This document shows positions 1 through 6,166 of a stretch of 7,372 nt of DNA, piece after piece. The translations under genes were made by a program, and so were the position numbers. The stretch covers positions 1 to 7,372 of the forward strand of contig SKUV01000324.1 of the NCBI GenBank assembly GCA_007129775.1, read 5' to 3'. The number at the start of each line of letters is the position of its first letter. Positions within the stretch are counted from its first letter, which is position 1. The notes under the pieces are model-generated. The model did no database searches. It saw only the letters and a list, made by a program, of their open reading frames with translations, and had not been told where the DNA came from. Source of the stretch: Paracoccaceae bacterium (GTDB taxonomy: Bacteria; Pseudomonadota; Alphaproteobacteria; Rhodobacterales; Rhodobacteraceae).

Positions 1-51
1 CGCCGCTCCGCAAGGTAACGGGCGCTCACCAGCCCGGGGGCATCCTGCGCC
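1..51. other. Left-edge stretch beyond ltaE, gene content undecided
   Basis: These 51 bases lie downstream of the threonine aldolase stop codon and are too short to assign. Two readings are possible. On the plus strand, frame 1 is open from the window edge to a TAA at 16-18 and could be the tail of a convergent gene ending Arg-Arg-Ser-Ala-Arg. On the minus strand, a GTG at 29-27 stays open to the edge and could begin the next co-directional gene, but no ribosome binding site is well placed for it. No terminator hairpin followed by a T run is visible. Confidence 0.2.
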
Positions 52-1101
52 TCAGCCCCGCAGGGCCGCCAGCAGGCCGTCCACCTCGTCCGCGACGGTG
101 CACCACGAGGTCACGAGCCGCGCCCGCACATGCTCGGCATCCTCCGCCTCCGCAGCCCCGCCGCCCATCAGATAATACTGCGCCCCGGCCGCACGCGCGC
201 GCGCATGCGCCCCGGCGGGCAGTTCGGCGAAGATCATATTGGCCTGCACCGGATGCAGCAGCCGCGCGCCCGGCAGCGCCTCCAGCCCCGCCGCAAGCCG
301 CGCGGCAGCGGCATTGGCATCCCGCGCCAGCGCGCGCCACAGATCGTCCTCCAGCCACGCCGCCATCTGCGCCGACAGATAGCGATGCTTGGAAAACAGA
401 TGCCCGCCGCGCTTGCGGCGTAACTGAAACTCCCATGATTTCGCCGGATCGAACAGGATCACCGCCTCCGCCCCCAGAAGCCCGTTCTTGGTGCCCCCCA
501 GCGACAGAACGTCCACCCCGGCCTTCCATGTCAGTTCCGCCGGGCTGCATCCGGCCGCCACCAGCGCATTGGCAAAGCGCGCTCCGTCCATATGGCTCGG
601 CAAGCCGGCGGCCCGGGCGATCGCGGTCAGTTCGGCCACTGCCGCCGGGTCCAGCACCGCGCCGGCCTCGGTGGCGTTGGTGATCGACACGATCCCCCCC
701 TGCACCGAATGCACTCCGCGCTTGCCCGCCTGCCCCACCGCGCGCGCCAGCGCCTCCGGGTCCATCCGCCCGTGATCCCCCTCCACAACCACCAGCTTGG
801 CCCCGCCGGTGTAGAATTCGGGCGCGCCGCATTCGTCTTCTTCGATATGGGCGATGCGATGGCAAAAGACGCTGCCCCATGGCGGACAATATGAGGCCAG
901 CGCCAGCGCATTCGCCGCCGTCCCGGTCGCCACCAGATGCACCTCGGCCTCCGGCGCCTCGAATACCTCGCGCAGGCGCGCGCGCACATCCGCCATCGCG
1001 GCCTCGGCGCCATAGCCCATCGCATAGCCCTCGTTCGCGCGGGCCAGCGCCGCCATCACCTGCGGCGGCGCGGGCGAGGTATTGTCGGAAGCAAAGTACA
1101 T
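52..1101 (-). CDS. ltaE: Low-specificity L-threonine aldolase (PLP-dependent beta-eliminating lyase family)
   Basis: This 349-residue cytosolic enzyme is predicted to cleave L-threonine or L-allo-threonine to glycine and acetaldehyde, or to act on related beta-hydroxy amino acids, using pyridoxal phosphate. The fold-type I landmarks are visible in order: N-terminal SDNTSP (5-10), ATGTAAN (58-64) for the phosphate-binding loop, HIEEDE starting at His85 (the His that stacks on PLP in this family), HMDGAR at 170-175 with Asp172 and Arg175, and the Schiff-base lysine Lys205 in SLGGTKNG. The length is normal for the family. The ATG at 1101 is preferred over in-frame upstream ATGs because it overlaps the preceding gene's stop as TGATG and because family members begin close to the SDN motif. 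It appears to be the last gene of a maoC-ribF-ycgN-ltaE transcript. The exact substrate preference (threonine, allo-threonine or phenylserine) cannot be read from the sequence. Confidence 0.93.
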   Translation of the reverse strand: MYFASDNTSPAPPQVMAALARANEGYAMGYGAEAAMADVRARLREVFEAPEAEVHLVATGTAANALALASYCPPWGSVFCHRIAHIEEDECGAPEFYTGGAKLVVVEGDHGRMDPEALARAVGQAGKRGVHSVQGGIVSITNATEAGAVLDPAAVAELTAIARAAGLPSHMDGARFANALVAAGCSPAELTWKAGVDVLSLGGTKNGLLGAEAVILFDPAKSWEFQLRRKRGGHLFSKHRYLSAQMAAWLEDDLWRALARDANAAAARLAAGLEALPGARLLHPVQANMIFAELPAGAHARARAAGAQYYLMGGGAAEAEDAEHVRARLVTSWCTVADEVDGLLAALRG

Positions 1102-1601
1102 CACGGCTCCTCGTCGATGATATGGTCTTCCCAGTCCTCCTGGGGCACCTCGAATTCCGGCACCGTCCAGCCCCGCACCGAAATGCCGGCCCGGTGCACG
1201 CTTTCGGGATCGCCCGACACCAGCGGGTGCCACGGCGCCAGCCGCCCGCCCTCGTAAAGCACCCGATAGGCGCAACTGCGCGGCATCCAATAGGCGATGT
1301 CGGGCAGGTTTGCGGGCGTCAGCACCACGCATTCCGGCACCAGCGCCTTGCGGATCTCGTATTGACCGCAGCGGCAGCTTTCCCCGTCGAGGAGCCGGCA
1401 GGCGATGCGGGTAAAGGCGACCTCGCCGGTATCGGCATCCTCCAGCTTGTTCAGGCAGCATTTTCCGCAGCCGTCACACAGCGCTTCCCATTCGGCCTTC
1501 GTCATCTCCGGCAGCGGCACATCTTCCCAGAACCGCGGGCGGATCGTGTCGTCTGGCGCCGCGGGCCGGCCGCGGGCGGGGCGGGGGCGCCGGCGGGCCA
1601 T
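1101..1601 (-). CDS. YcgN/UPF0260 family protein with Cys-rich CxxCxxCC cluster
   Basis: This 166-residue protein belongs to the YcgN family (UPF0260), related to the YkgJ-type cysteine cluster domain thought to bind metal, possibly an Fe-S cluster or zinc; its function is unknown. The hallmark is LCDGCGKCC at 41-49 (Cys42, 45, 48, 49), followed by Cys68, 76, 78, 91 and 110 and by the family blocks FTRIACRLLD (63-72), CAYRVL (110-115), WHPLVSG (124-130) and GISVRG (139-144). As remembered, E. coli YcgN shares the FW...AEWE-LCDGCG arrangement, so the upstream residues belong to the protein and the internal Met33 is not the start. The chosen ATG at 1601 overlaps the ribF stop as TGATG. The first 15 residues are Arg/Pro-rich and look like a lineage-specific basic tail. 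There is no signal peptide, so the protein is probably cytosolic. The one-base overlaps with genes on both sides suggest translational coupling. Confidence 0.9.
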   Translation of the reverse strand: MARRRPRPARGRPAAPDDTIRPRFWEDVPLPEMTKAEWEALCDGCGKCCLNKLEDADTGEVAFTRIACRLLDGESCRCGQYEIRKALVPECVVLTPANLPDIAYWMPRSCAYRVLYEGGRLAPWHPLVSGDPESVHRAGISVRGWTVPEFEVPQEDWEDHIIDEEP

Positions 1602-2533
1602 CAGAGCGCGTCGAGCACGCGGCGCGCGCGGGCGCAATCCTCGGCCATCTGCGCCACAAGCGCCGGCACATCGGCAAAGCGCGCTTCGGGCCGCAGAAAC
1701 TCCACCAGCGCGACCGAAAGCGTCGCGCCATACAGATCGCCCGAGAAATCGAACAGATAGGTTTCGAGATTGGGCGCCTCCGCCCCCCCGAATTGCGGCC
1801 GAACACCCAGCGAGGCCGCCCCGGCGTAGCGCCCGGCATAGGGCCCGTCCAGCACCTCGGCCAGCACCGCATAGACCCCCAGACGCGGCAGATGCAGCCC
1901 GGAGACATCCATATTGGCCGTGGGATAGCCCAGATCGCGCCCGCGCTTGGCCCCGTGCAGCACCGGCCCCTCGATCCGGTGCCAATGGCCCAGCATCTCG
2001 GCCGCGGCCCGTGGCTGGCCGGCCGCCAGCGCCGCCCGGATCGCCGTGGAAGAGACGCGCCCCGACGGCCCGGTCAGCAAATCCGCCACGCTCACACCGA
2101 ATTCCAGTTGCGCGCCCAGATCGCGCAGCGTCGCGGCATCGCCCTTGCGGCCCTTGCCGAAACAGAAATCCGCGCCGATCACCACATGGCGCGCCCTCAG
2201 TCCCTCGGCCAGAACGCGCCGCGCGAAATCCTCGGCGCTCAGCCCCGCAAGGCGCGCATCGAACGGAAGTTCATAGAGAATATCCACCCCCAAACGCTCC
2301 AGCCGGTTGGCCCGGGCGCGGGCGTTCATCAGCCGAAAGGGCGGAGTGTCGGGGGCGAAAACCTCGCGCGGGTGCGGCTCGAACGTCATCACCCCAAGCG
2401 GCGCATCGCAGGCCGTGCGGGCCAGATCGATCACCGCCTGATGGCCCAGATGGATGCCGTCGAAATTGCCGATCGCGAGGGACGCGCCCTGCGCGGCCGG
2501 TTCCAGCCCGTCCCATCTGCGGATGATCTGCAT
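1601..2533 (-). CDS. ribF: Bifunctional riboflavin kinase / FAD synthetase
   Basis: This 310-residue cytosolic enzyme makes FMN from riboflavin and then FAD from FMN, using ATP in each step. The N-terminal nucleotidyltransferase domain shows AIGNFDGIHLGH (20-31), with the HxGH-type motif His28-Leu-Gly-His31, then TFEPHPREVF (50-59) and the VSSTAIR motif (160-166). The C-terminal kinase domain shows GYPTAN (202-207), SLGVRPQFGG (241-250) and NLETYLFDF (255-263); Glu257 is the expected catalytic base. The length is normal for prokaryotic RibF. The ATG at 2533 has a GAGGGGG ribosome binding site at 2543-2537. The gene starts 30 bases after the maoC stop and ends overlapping ycgN. A strong GC hairpin sits just before the ribosome binding site and is listed separately. 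No FMN riboswitch fits in this short leader. Confidence 0.97.
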   Translation of the reverse strand: MQIIRRWDGLEPAAQGASLAIGNFDGIHLGHQAVIDLARTACDAPLGVMTFEPHPREVFAPDTPPFRLMNARARANRLERLGVDILYELPFDARLAGLSAEDFARRVLAEGLRARHVVIGADFCFGKGRKGDAATLRDLGAQLEFGVSVADLLTGPSGRVSSTAIRAALAAGQPRAAAEMLGHWHRIEGPVLHGAKRGRDLGYPTANMDVSGLHLPRLGVYAVLAEVLDGPYAGRYAGAASLGVRPQFGGAEAPNLETYLFDFSGDLYGATLSVALVEFLRPEARFADVPALVAQMAEDCARARRVLDAL

Positions 2534-2542
2534 GGTCCCCCT

Positions 2543-2557
2543 CGGGCCGGGGGCCCG
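2543..2557 (-). promoter_or_regulatory. GC hairpin abutting the ribF ribosome binding site
   Basis: In the maoC-ribF intergenic space the minus-strand RNA can fold as CGGGCC-CCC-GGCCCG, a perfect six-pair GC stem with a three-base loop. Its last base is also the first base of the GAGGGGG ribosome binding site of ribF. It could slow read-through from maoC, stabilise an RNA end or modulate ribF initiation. No U run follows, so a classical intrinsic terminator is unlikely. In such GC-rich DNA, chance formation is also possible. Confidence 0.3.
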
Positions 2558-2563
2558 CGCGCG

Positions 2564-3022
2564 TCAGTCGAACTTGCGGCTCGGCGCCAGCACCAGCGCC
2601 TCGCCCTTCAGCACCGTGGTATCGCCCACGGCGCAGCGACATTCAAGGGTGACCCGGCGCCGCCCAGGATCGACCGCGCTGACCGTGACTTCGGCCAGAA
2701 CCACATCGCCCGGCCGCACCGGCGCCATGAATTTCAACGACTGGCCCAGATAGACGCTGCCATGGCCGGGCAGCTGTTCGCCGATCACCGCCGAAATCAG
2801 CCCGGCGGTCAGCATGCCATGGGCGATGCGGCCCTGAAAGATCGTGTCGCGGGCGTAAGCGTCGTCCAGATGCACCGGGTTCCGGTCGGTCGAGACCTCG
2901 GCGAAAAGCGCGATGTCGCGGTCGGTGACCTGCTTGCGCAGATAGCGGCGCATCCCGATCTCGATATCCTCGATACAGATCGTGCCGCGCGGCAGGTTGT
3001 CGGATTGCGGTAGGTCGAGCAT
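2564..3022 (-). CDS. MaoC-family (R)-specific enoyl-CoA hydratase, PhaJ-like
   Basis: This 152-residue single hot-dog protein is predicted to hydrate trans-2-enoyl-CoA to (R)-3-hydroxyacyl-CoA, a step that can feed beta-oxidation intermediates into polyhydroxyalkanoate synthesis. The hydratase-2 signature is intact: Asp46 and His51 in TDRNPVHLD (45-53) match the catalytic Asp31/His36 pair of Aeromonas PhaJ, and they are followed by FQGRIAHGML (62-71). The stretch GEQLPGHGSVYLGQSLKF (81-98) closely resembles PhaJ, as does its short length. The ATG at 3022 is chosen over an in-frame ATG at 3088 because GGAGGGG lies five bases upstream (3034-3028) and because the longer version would read across the putative promoter. 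It sits first in a transcript with ribF, ycgN and ltaE. No PHA synthase or depolymerase is in the window, so the PHA link is an inference. The substrate could instead be a different short-chain enoyl-CoA or a related thioester. Confidence 0.88.
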   Translation of the reverse strand: MLDLPQSDNLPRGTICIEDIEIGMRRYLRKQVTDRDIALFAEVSTDRNPVHLDDAYARDTIFQGRIAHGMLTAGLISAVIGEQLPGHGSVYLGQSLKFMAPVRPGDVVLAEVTVSAVDPGRRRVTLECRCAVGDTTVLKGEALVLAPSRKFD

Positions 3023-3046
3023 CGGCACCCCTCCATGTTGCAGTGC

Positions 3047-3075
3047 AGCATAGGGCCGGAAGGGGGGGCTGGCAA
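3047..3075 (-). promoter_or_regulatory. Predicted sigma70-type promoter of the maoC-ribF-ycgN-ltaE operon
   Basis: On the minus strand a TTGCCA -35 box (3075-3070) and a TATGCT -10 box (3052-3047) are separated by exactly 17 bases. Transcription would begin near 3040, giving a leader of roughly 18 bases that contains the maoC ribosome binding site. The spacer includes an unbroken run of seven C on the minus strand (3068-3062). No other promoter is evident between here and ltaE, so this is the likely promoter for all four genes. Confidence 0.6.
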
Positions 3076-3080
3076 GACAG

Positions 3081-3101
3081 TCGAGCAATTAATTTGCTTG
3101 A
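3081..3101. promoter_or_regulatory. Operator-like 21-bp dyad upstream of the maoC promoter
   Basis: On the plus strand the arms TCGAGCAA (3081-3088) and TTGCTTGA (3094-3101) are inverted repeats with one mismatch in eight, around an AT-only centre TTAAT. The dyad lies about six bases upstream of the putative -35 box, in a locally AT-rich patch of otherwise GC-rich DNA. A further half site, TTGCTTGA, occurs at 3125-3132. This is the geometry of a dimeric regulator site, but I cannot name the regulator. Confidence 0.45.
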
Positions 3102-3135
3102 ACGCAGGATTACTGGCAACTTTATTGCTTGACCG
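3094..3135 (+). repeat. Direct repeat of an 11-base motif, two copies
   Basis: TTGCTTGAACG at 3094-3104 and TTGCTTGACCG at 3125-3135 differ at one base and are offset by 31 bases, close to three helical turns. The first copy forms the right arm of the dyad at 3081-3101. The second lies just downstream of the HAD gene stop. Together with the left arm they make three half sites that could bind one regulator cooperatively. Confidence 0.4.
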
Positions 3136-3138
3136 CCA

Positions 3139-4014
3139 TCAGCGCAGATACCCGATCGCCCAGACGGGGGATTGTCCGTTGCGATGCAGGAAATCCCGCA
3201 GGCGCTCCGGGTCGGGGGCGCTGCCGGGCCCGGTTCCGGTTTCCGCCGCGGCGATCCCGCCGGTGATGAACAGCGCGTCGATATCTTCCTGCAACGCGCC
3301 CTGGATATCGGTGCCGATTCCGTCACCCAGCGCGAGGATCCGCTCGTTGGCCGGGGCAAGGCCGCTTTCGCCCAGACGCGCCCGCGCCAATTCGTAGATC
3401 GGCGCGTGAGGCTTGCCGAAATAGAGGCTTTCGCCCCCCATATCGGTATAGAGCGCGGCAATCGCGCCGGCGCAATAGAGCCGCCGTCCGCCGTGATCCA
3501 CCACCAGATCGGGGTTGGCACAGAGCAGTTTCAGCCCCCGCGCCTTTGCCGAAAGAAGGCGCGCGCGGTAATCCTCGGGCACGTCGCCATCCTCGAACGG
3601 GCCGGTGCAGACGATTCCCTCCGCCTGCTCCAGTGGCACACGCTCCACCGCCGGCCAGTCACCGCCCGGGGGCGGGCTGAAAAAACGGTCGTCCTTGGGC
3701 GGGCCCAGATGCCAGACCTTGCGGCCGACCATCCCGCCGAACAGCGCCGATTGCGCGGCATCGCCGGAGGAAACGACCATGTCATAGGCCCCCTCCGGCA
3801 CCCCGAGGCTTTCAAGCTGGCGCTTCACCCCTTCCGACGGGCGCGGCGAATTGGTCAGCAGCACCACCCGCCCGCCGCCCTCGCGATAGGCCAGCAGCGC
3901 GGAGACGGCATCGGGAAAGGCGCGCACCCCGTCGTGCAGACAGCCCCAGAGATCGCAGAACAGCACATCGTAATTCTGCGAGATGTCGGAAAGTCGATCT
4001 ATGAGGCGGGTCAT
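3139..4014 (-). CDS. HAD superfamily class IIA hydrolase, TIGR01459-like
   Basis: This 291-residue, probably cytosolic protein resembles the NagD-like class IIA group of haloacid dehalogenase hydrolases, in particular the TIGR01459 family, which is common in Alphaproteobacteria and has no assigned substrate. Visible motifs are motif I FCDLWGCLHDG (19-29) with candidate nucleophile Asp21; motif II LLTNSPRPS (52-60) with Thr54; the motif III lysine Lys201 in YFGKPHAPIYE (198-208); and motif IV ALGDGIGTDIQGA (228-240) with Asp231 and Asp236. The class IIA cap lies between motifs II and III. Position +2 after the nucleophile is Trp23 rather than the Asp that usually acts as general acid/base; I recall DxWG as typical of this family, but this is from memory. 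The ATG at 4014 has an AAAGG ribosome binding site a few bases upstream. It follows ppaC by 65 bases and may share its transcript. A phosphatase role is likely but its substrate is unknown. Confidence 0.88.
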   Translation of the reverse strand: MTRLIDRLSDISQNYDVLFCDLWGCLHDGVRAFPDAVSALLAYREGGGRVVLLTNSPRPSEGVKRQLESLGVPEGAYDMVVSSGDAAQSALFGGMVGRKVWHLGPPKDDRFFSPPPGGDWPAVERVPLEQAEGIVCTGPFEDGDVPEDYRARLLSAKARGLKLLCANPDLVVDHGGRRLYCAGAIAALYTDMGGESLYFGKPHAPIYELARARLGESGLAPANERILALGDGIGTDIQGALQEDIDALFITGGIAAAETGTGPGSAPDPERLRDFLHRNGQSPVWAIGYLR

Positions 4015-4054
4015 CGGGGCCTTTCGGCGCGAAAAATTGCACTATTTCAACATC

Positions 4055-4070
4055 CGCCCCGATCAGGGCG
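4055..4070 (-). other. Hairpin between ppaC and the HAD gene
   Basis: In the 65-base gap after ppaC, the minus-strand RNA can form CGCCCU-GAUC-GGGGCG, five GC pairs plus a U-G wobble with a tetraloop. A run of five T occurs only about 17 bases later, which is too far for a standard intrinsic terminator. It may be an RNA-stabilising or partial attenuating hairpin, or chance. I see no convincing separate promoter for the HAD gene in this gap. Confidence 0.25.
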
Positions 4071-4079
4071 CGTGTCGGC

Positions 4080-5000
4080 TCAGAGTTTCAGCGCCGGGAT
4101 GATCTGTTTCTTGCGGCTCATGATACCGGGCAGCACGAGCGTATCGCCCGTGGCGTACGCCCCGAACGAGGCTTCCGCAATGGCGCGCACCAGATCGTCG
4201 GGCACCAGCAGCGTCGCCTCTTCGCGCAGGATATCGACGATGAACAGAAGCACCTGATCGGCGCCATCCTCGGCCGCGACACCGGGCATCGCCGCCATCA
4301 GCGCATCCTTGCGCGCCAGCAACGGGCCGGGCGCCGTGGTCTCCAGCACCGAAACCCGCAGCCGCTTGCCCGCGACGGTGTATTCCTTGCTGTCCATCCG
4401 CAGCAACTCGGCCTCGGAAAAGCGCGAGACATCGGATTTCGCCGCGAACATCTCGGCGGCGTAATCGGGGATCGACAGGCCCAGCCCCTCGGCCAGCGCC
4501 TCGGCCAGCGCGCGATCCTGCGGCGTGGTGGTGGGCGAGCGGAATTCGAGCGTGTCGGACAGGATGCACGACAGCATCGCACCGCGAATCGGCTCGGGCA
4601 TCCGCGCGGCGGCATCGGCGCCCATCAGATCGTGCATGATCGTGGCGGTGCAGGCCAGCGGGCGGATCGTGATCTCGATCGGGCCGCTGGTTTCCAGCCC
4701 TCCGGCCAGTTTGTGATGGTCGATGATGGCGCGGATATCGGCGCCGTTGATCCCCGCCGGCAGTTCGGCGGGGTTGTTGGTATCGACGATCACCACGGGT
4801 GCCCCCTCGGCCACATCGGCGATGATCTCGGGCCGCGCGAGGCCCCAGCGCTCCAGCACGAAGGCGGCTTCGGTATTCGGCTCTCCCAGCAGGACAGGCT
4901 GCGCGGGCTCGCCTTTGATTTCAGACAGATACCATGCCCAGATGATGGGCGAGCCGGTGGAATCGGTATCGGGGGCCTTGTGGCCGAAGACCTTGATCAT
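4080..5000 (-). CDS. ppaC: Manganese-dependent (family II) inorganic pyrophosphatase
   Basis: This 306-residue cytosolic enzyme hydrolyses pyrophosphate to two phosphates, pulling forward biosynthetic reactions that release PPi. It belongs to the DHH family (family II PPase, PpaC), which normally uses Mn2+ or Co2+. The metal ligands are in place: GHKAPDTDS (6-14) with His7, Asp11 and Asp13; VDTNN (72-76) with Asp73; DHH (94-96); and LSDT (147-150) with Asp149. The C-terminal DHHA2 domain ends with the substrate-binding SRKKQ motif (295-299). The length is typical and there are no CBS insertions, so adenylate-regulated behaviour is not expected. The ATG at 5000 has an AGGA ribosome binding site and lies about 32 bases downstream of the predicted transcription start. 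The HAD gene follows in the same direction. No other pyrophosphatase is in the window, so I cannot tell whether this is the cell's only one. Confidence 0.97.
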   Translation of the reverse strand: MIKVFGHKAPDTDSTGSPIIWAWYLSEIKGEPAQPVLLGEPNTEAAFVLERWGLARPEIIADVAEGAPVVIVDTNNPAELPAGINGADIRAIIDHHKLAGGLETSGPIEITIRPLACTATIMHDLMGADAAARMPEPIRGAMLSCILSDTLEFRSPTTTPQDRALAEALAEGLGLSIPDYAAEMFAAKSDVSRFSEAELLRMDSKEYTVAGKRLRVSVLETTAPGPLLARKDALMAAMPGVAAEDGADQVLLFIVDILREEATLLVPDDLVRAIAEASFGAYATGDTLVLPGIMSRKKQIIPALKL

Positions 5001-5038
5001 GGGGCGTCCTGCCGCTTGCGTGGTGTCGTGTCGCGCGC

Positions 5039-5067
5039 CTTATAGGGGGCGGCCTCGGCTTTGTCAC
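5039..5067 (-). promoter_or_regulatory. ppaC: Predicted sigma70-type promoter of ppaC
   Basis: On the minus strand GTGACA (-35, 5067-5062) and TATAAG (-10, 5044-5039) are separated by exactly 17 bases. The start site would be near 5032, leaving a leader of about 32 bases that carries the AGGA ribosome binding site. This is one of the clearest vegetative-type promoters in the window, and it suggests that ppaC, and perhaps the HAD gene after it, is transcribed independently of the TraB/GumN genes upstream. Confidence 0.65.
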
Positions 5068-5072
5068 CCGGG

Positions 5073-5100
5073 GCGCGCGGTGATGCGCGCGGGCCGCGCG
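5073..5100 (-). other. GC-only inverted repeats after the first TraB/GumN gene
   Basis: Between the TraB/GumN stop and the ppaC promoter lie two overlapping inverted repeats. One is GCGCGC at 5073-5078 and 5085-5090 around a six-base loop. The other is centred on CGCGCGGGCCGCGCG at 5086-5100. The two folds compete for the same bases. Their position suits a transcription end or an RNA-stabilising structure for the TraB/GumN transcript, but no T run follows, so any termination would have to be rho-dependent. Confidence 0.3.
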
Positions 5101-5102
5101 TA

Positions 5103-6104
5103 TCAGTCGGTGATTTCCGTAAGCGCGTAGCCTGCCCTGTCCAGCAGGTCGAGCACCCCGTCCGGCCCAGAAAGATGCGCCGCGCCGACCGCGAGGACAA
5201 TGCTGCCGCCCTCCGGCAGGCCCAGCAGATAGTCGATCCAGTCACGATTGCGGCTGGCCAGCATCACCTCCTCGATCCGCGTGTAAAGGGCCTGCATCGC
5301 GTCAAGGTCGAACTGGTCTTCCAGATCCTCGGGCATCCAGTAGCGGCCGAATTCCCACAAAAGCCGGTGCTGCCCCGCGAAATAGCTGTCGAGGGTCGTT
5401 GCGTGGATATCCTCGGCATAGGGCGTGATCAACAGCGTCGCGCGCAGGAAATCCACAAGCTCCTCCTCGGAGAACTGATCGAAAATCTCCAGAAGGATCG
5501 TGTAATCCTCCAGCCCCTGAACGGGCACGAGCGTGTCGCGGGCGAGATCCTCGATCAACGCGTCAAGCCCCCTGATCCCGCTTTCCCCCTGCGCAAGCAC
5601 ACATGCCGGCAGCGCAAGCGTCGTGATGGCAAGCCATGGCTGCATGCGCCCGGCCAGAAAGCCCGGCACCCCGCGCGCCACCATCTCTTGCCGCATCAGC
5701 GCCCATTCGTCGGGCGTCAGCATGTCGCGCAGCGCCTCGCCCTCCATGATGAAGGCAATCTCCGGGCTTTCGGCAAAAACCCGCGCCATGTCTTTCATGT
5801 CGGCCTGAAGCCCCTCCAGCACCACGAGGTCCGCCTCTGCGATGCGCGGCCACACGCGGTCCAGAAGGAGGGCGTTGCGCGGGTCGGCGACATGCACCGT
5901 GCCGACGATCGTGATCCTGGTGGTGCCGCTGCGCGCTTCCCACAGGTTGCCGGTGGGAAAGGGCGCGGCATCAGCGGCGGCGATCATGACGTCGCGCTGA
6001 TCCTGCGGCATGGTGTCGAAAAGATTGCTGCCCCCGCAGGACGCCGCCGCAATGCCTGCCGATGCCCAGATCGAAAATGCCCATGCCGCCAGTCGTTTCA
6101 TCAT
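5103..6104 (-). CDS. TraB/GumN family exported protein (copy 1)
   Basis: This 333-residue protein of the TraB/GumN family (Pfam PF01963) is related to the TIKI/PrgY metalloprotease-like clan; bacterial GumN-type members are mostly uncharacterised. An N-terminal signal sequence is visible: two Met, Lys-Arg, then a hydrophobic stretch ending in AIAAAS near residue 22. The family's two GxxH motifs are present, GTVH (68-71) and GAAH (307-310), with an acidic residue, Glu97, in VVLEG and a conserved-looking SRNRDW (284-289). It has exactly two cysteines, Cys23 and Cys168. Cys23 sits at a spot that could be read as a weak lipobox (AASC), but the same position is cysteine in the neighbouring copy without a lipobox, so a disulfide is the better reading. 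Two ATG codons are adjacent at 6104 and 6101 and either may be used. It starts 62 bases after copy 2 ends, with no obvious promoter between, so they are probably co-transcribed. Confidence 0.88.
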   Translation of the reverse strand: MMKRLAAWAFSIWASAGIAAASCGGSNLFDTMPQDQRDVMIAAADAAPFPTGNLWEARSGTTRITIVGTVHVADPRNALLLDRVWPRIAEADLVVLEGLQADMKDMARVFAESPEIAFIMEGEALRDMLTPDEWALMRQEMVARGVPGFLAGRMQPWLAITTLALPACVLAQGESGIRGLDALIEDLARDTLVPVQGLEDYTILLEIFDQFSEEELVDFLRATLLITPYAEDIHATTLDSYFAGQHRLLWEFGRYWMPEDLEDQFDLDAMQALYTRIEEVMLASRNRDWIDYLLGLPEGGSIVLAVGAAHLSGPDGVLDLLDRAGYALTEITD

Positions 6105-6166
6105 TCCGCCCCTGCCTGTGGCTCTGCGCCTTCGCTATCGCATGATCGCGGCGCCATGGCCATTCA

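Noticed and set aside
26..889. Minus-strand reading frame of 287 residues inside ltaE
   Set aside because: It is Gly/Arg/Ala-rich and lies in a different frame from the intact PLP enzyme.
1405..2526. Long plus-strand reading frame opposite ribF and ycgN (373 residues)
   Set aside because: Its translation is Arg/Pro/Ala-rich and shows no domain; it lies antisense to clear genes with intact motifs, as expected for GC-rich DNA.
2534..2563. Possible FMN riboswitch upstream of ribF
   Set aside because: The leader is only 30 bases, far too short for the RFN element, and none of its conserved bases is visible.
1793..3013. Long plus-strand reading frame opposite ribF and maoC (406 residues)
   Set aside because: It has low-complexity composition and no recognisable motif, and it is fully explained as a shadow of ribF and maoC.
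3023..3088. N-terminal extension of the MaoC hydratase to an ATG at 3088
   Set aside because: It would cover the predicted promoter and lacks a ribosome binding site, while the ATG at 3022 has a strong one and gives the usual PhaJ-like length.
3172..4257. Plus-strand reading frame opposite the HAD gene and the end of ppaC (361 residues)
   Set aside because: It crosses two real genes and their intergenic gap and shows no family features.
6034..6104. Lipoprotein signal peptide in TraB/GumN copy 1 (AASC)
   Set aside because: The box is a weak match and the equivalent Cys in copy 2 is not in a lipobox, so a structural cysteine is more likely. It is not fully excluded.
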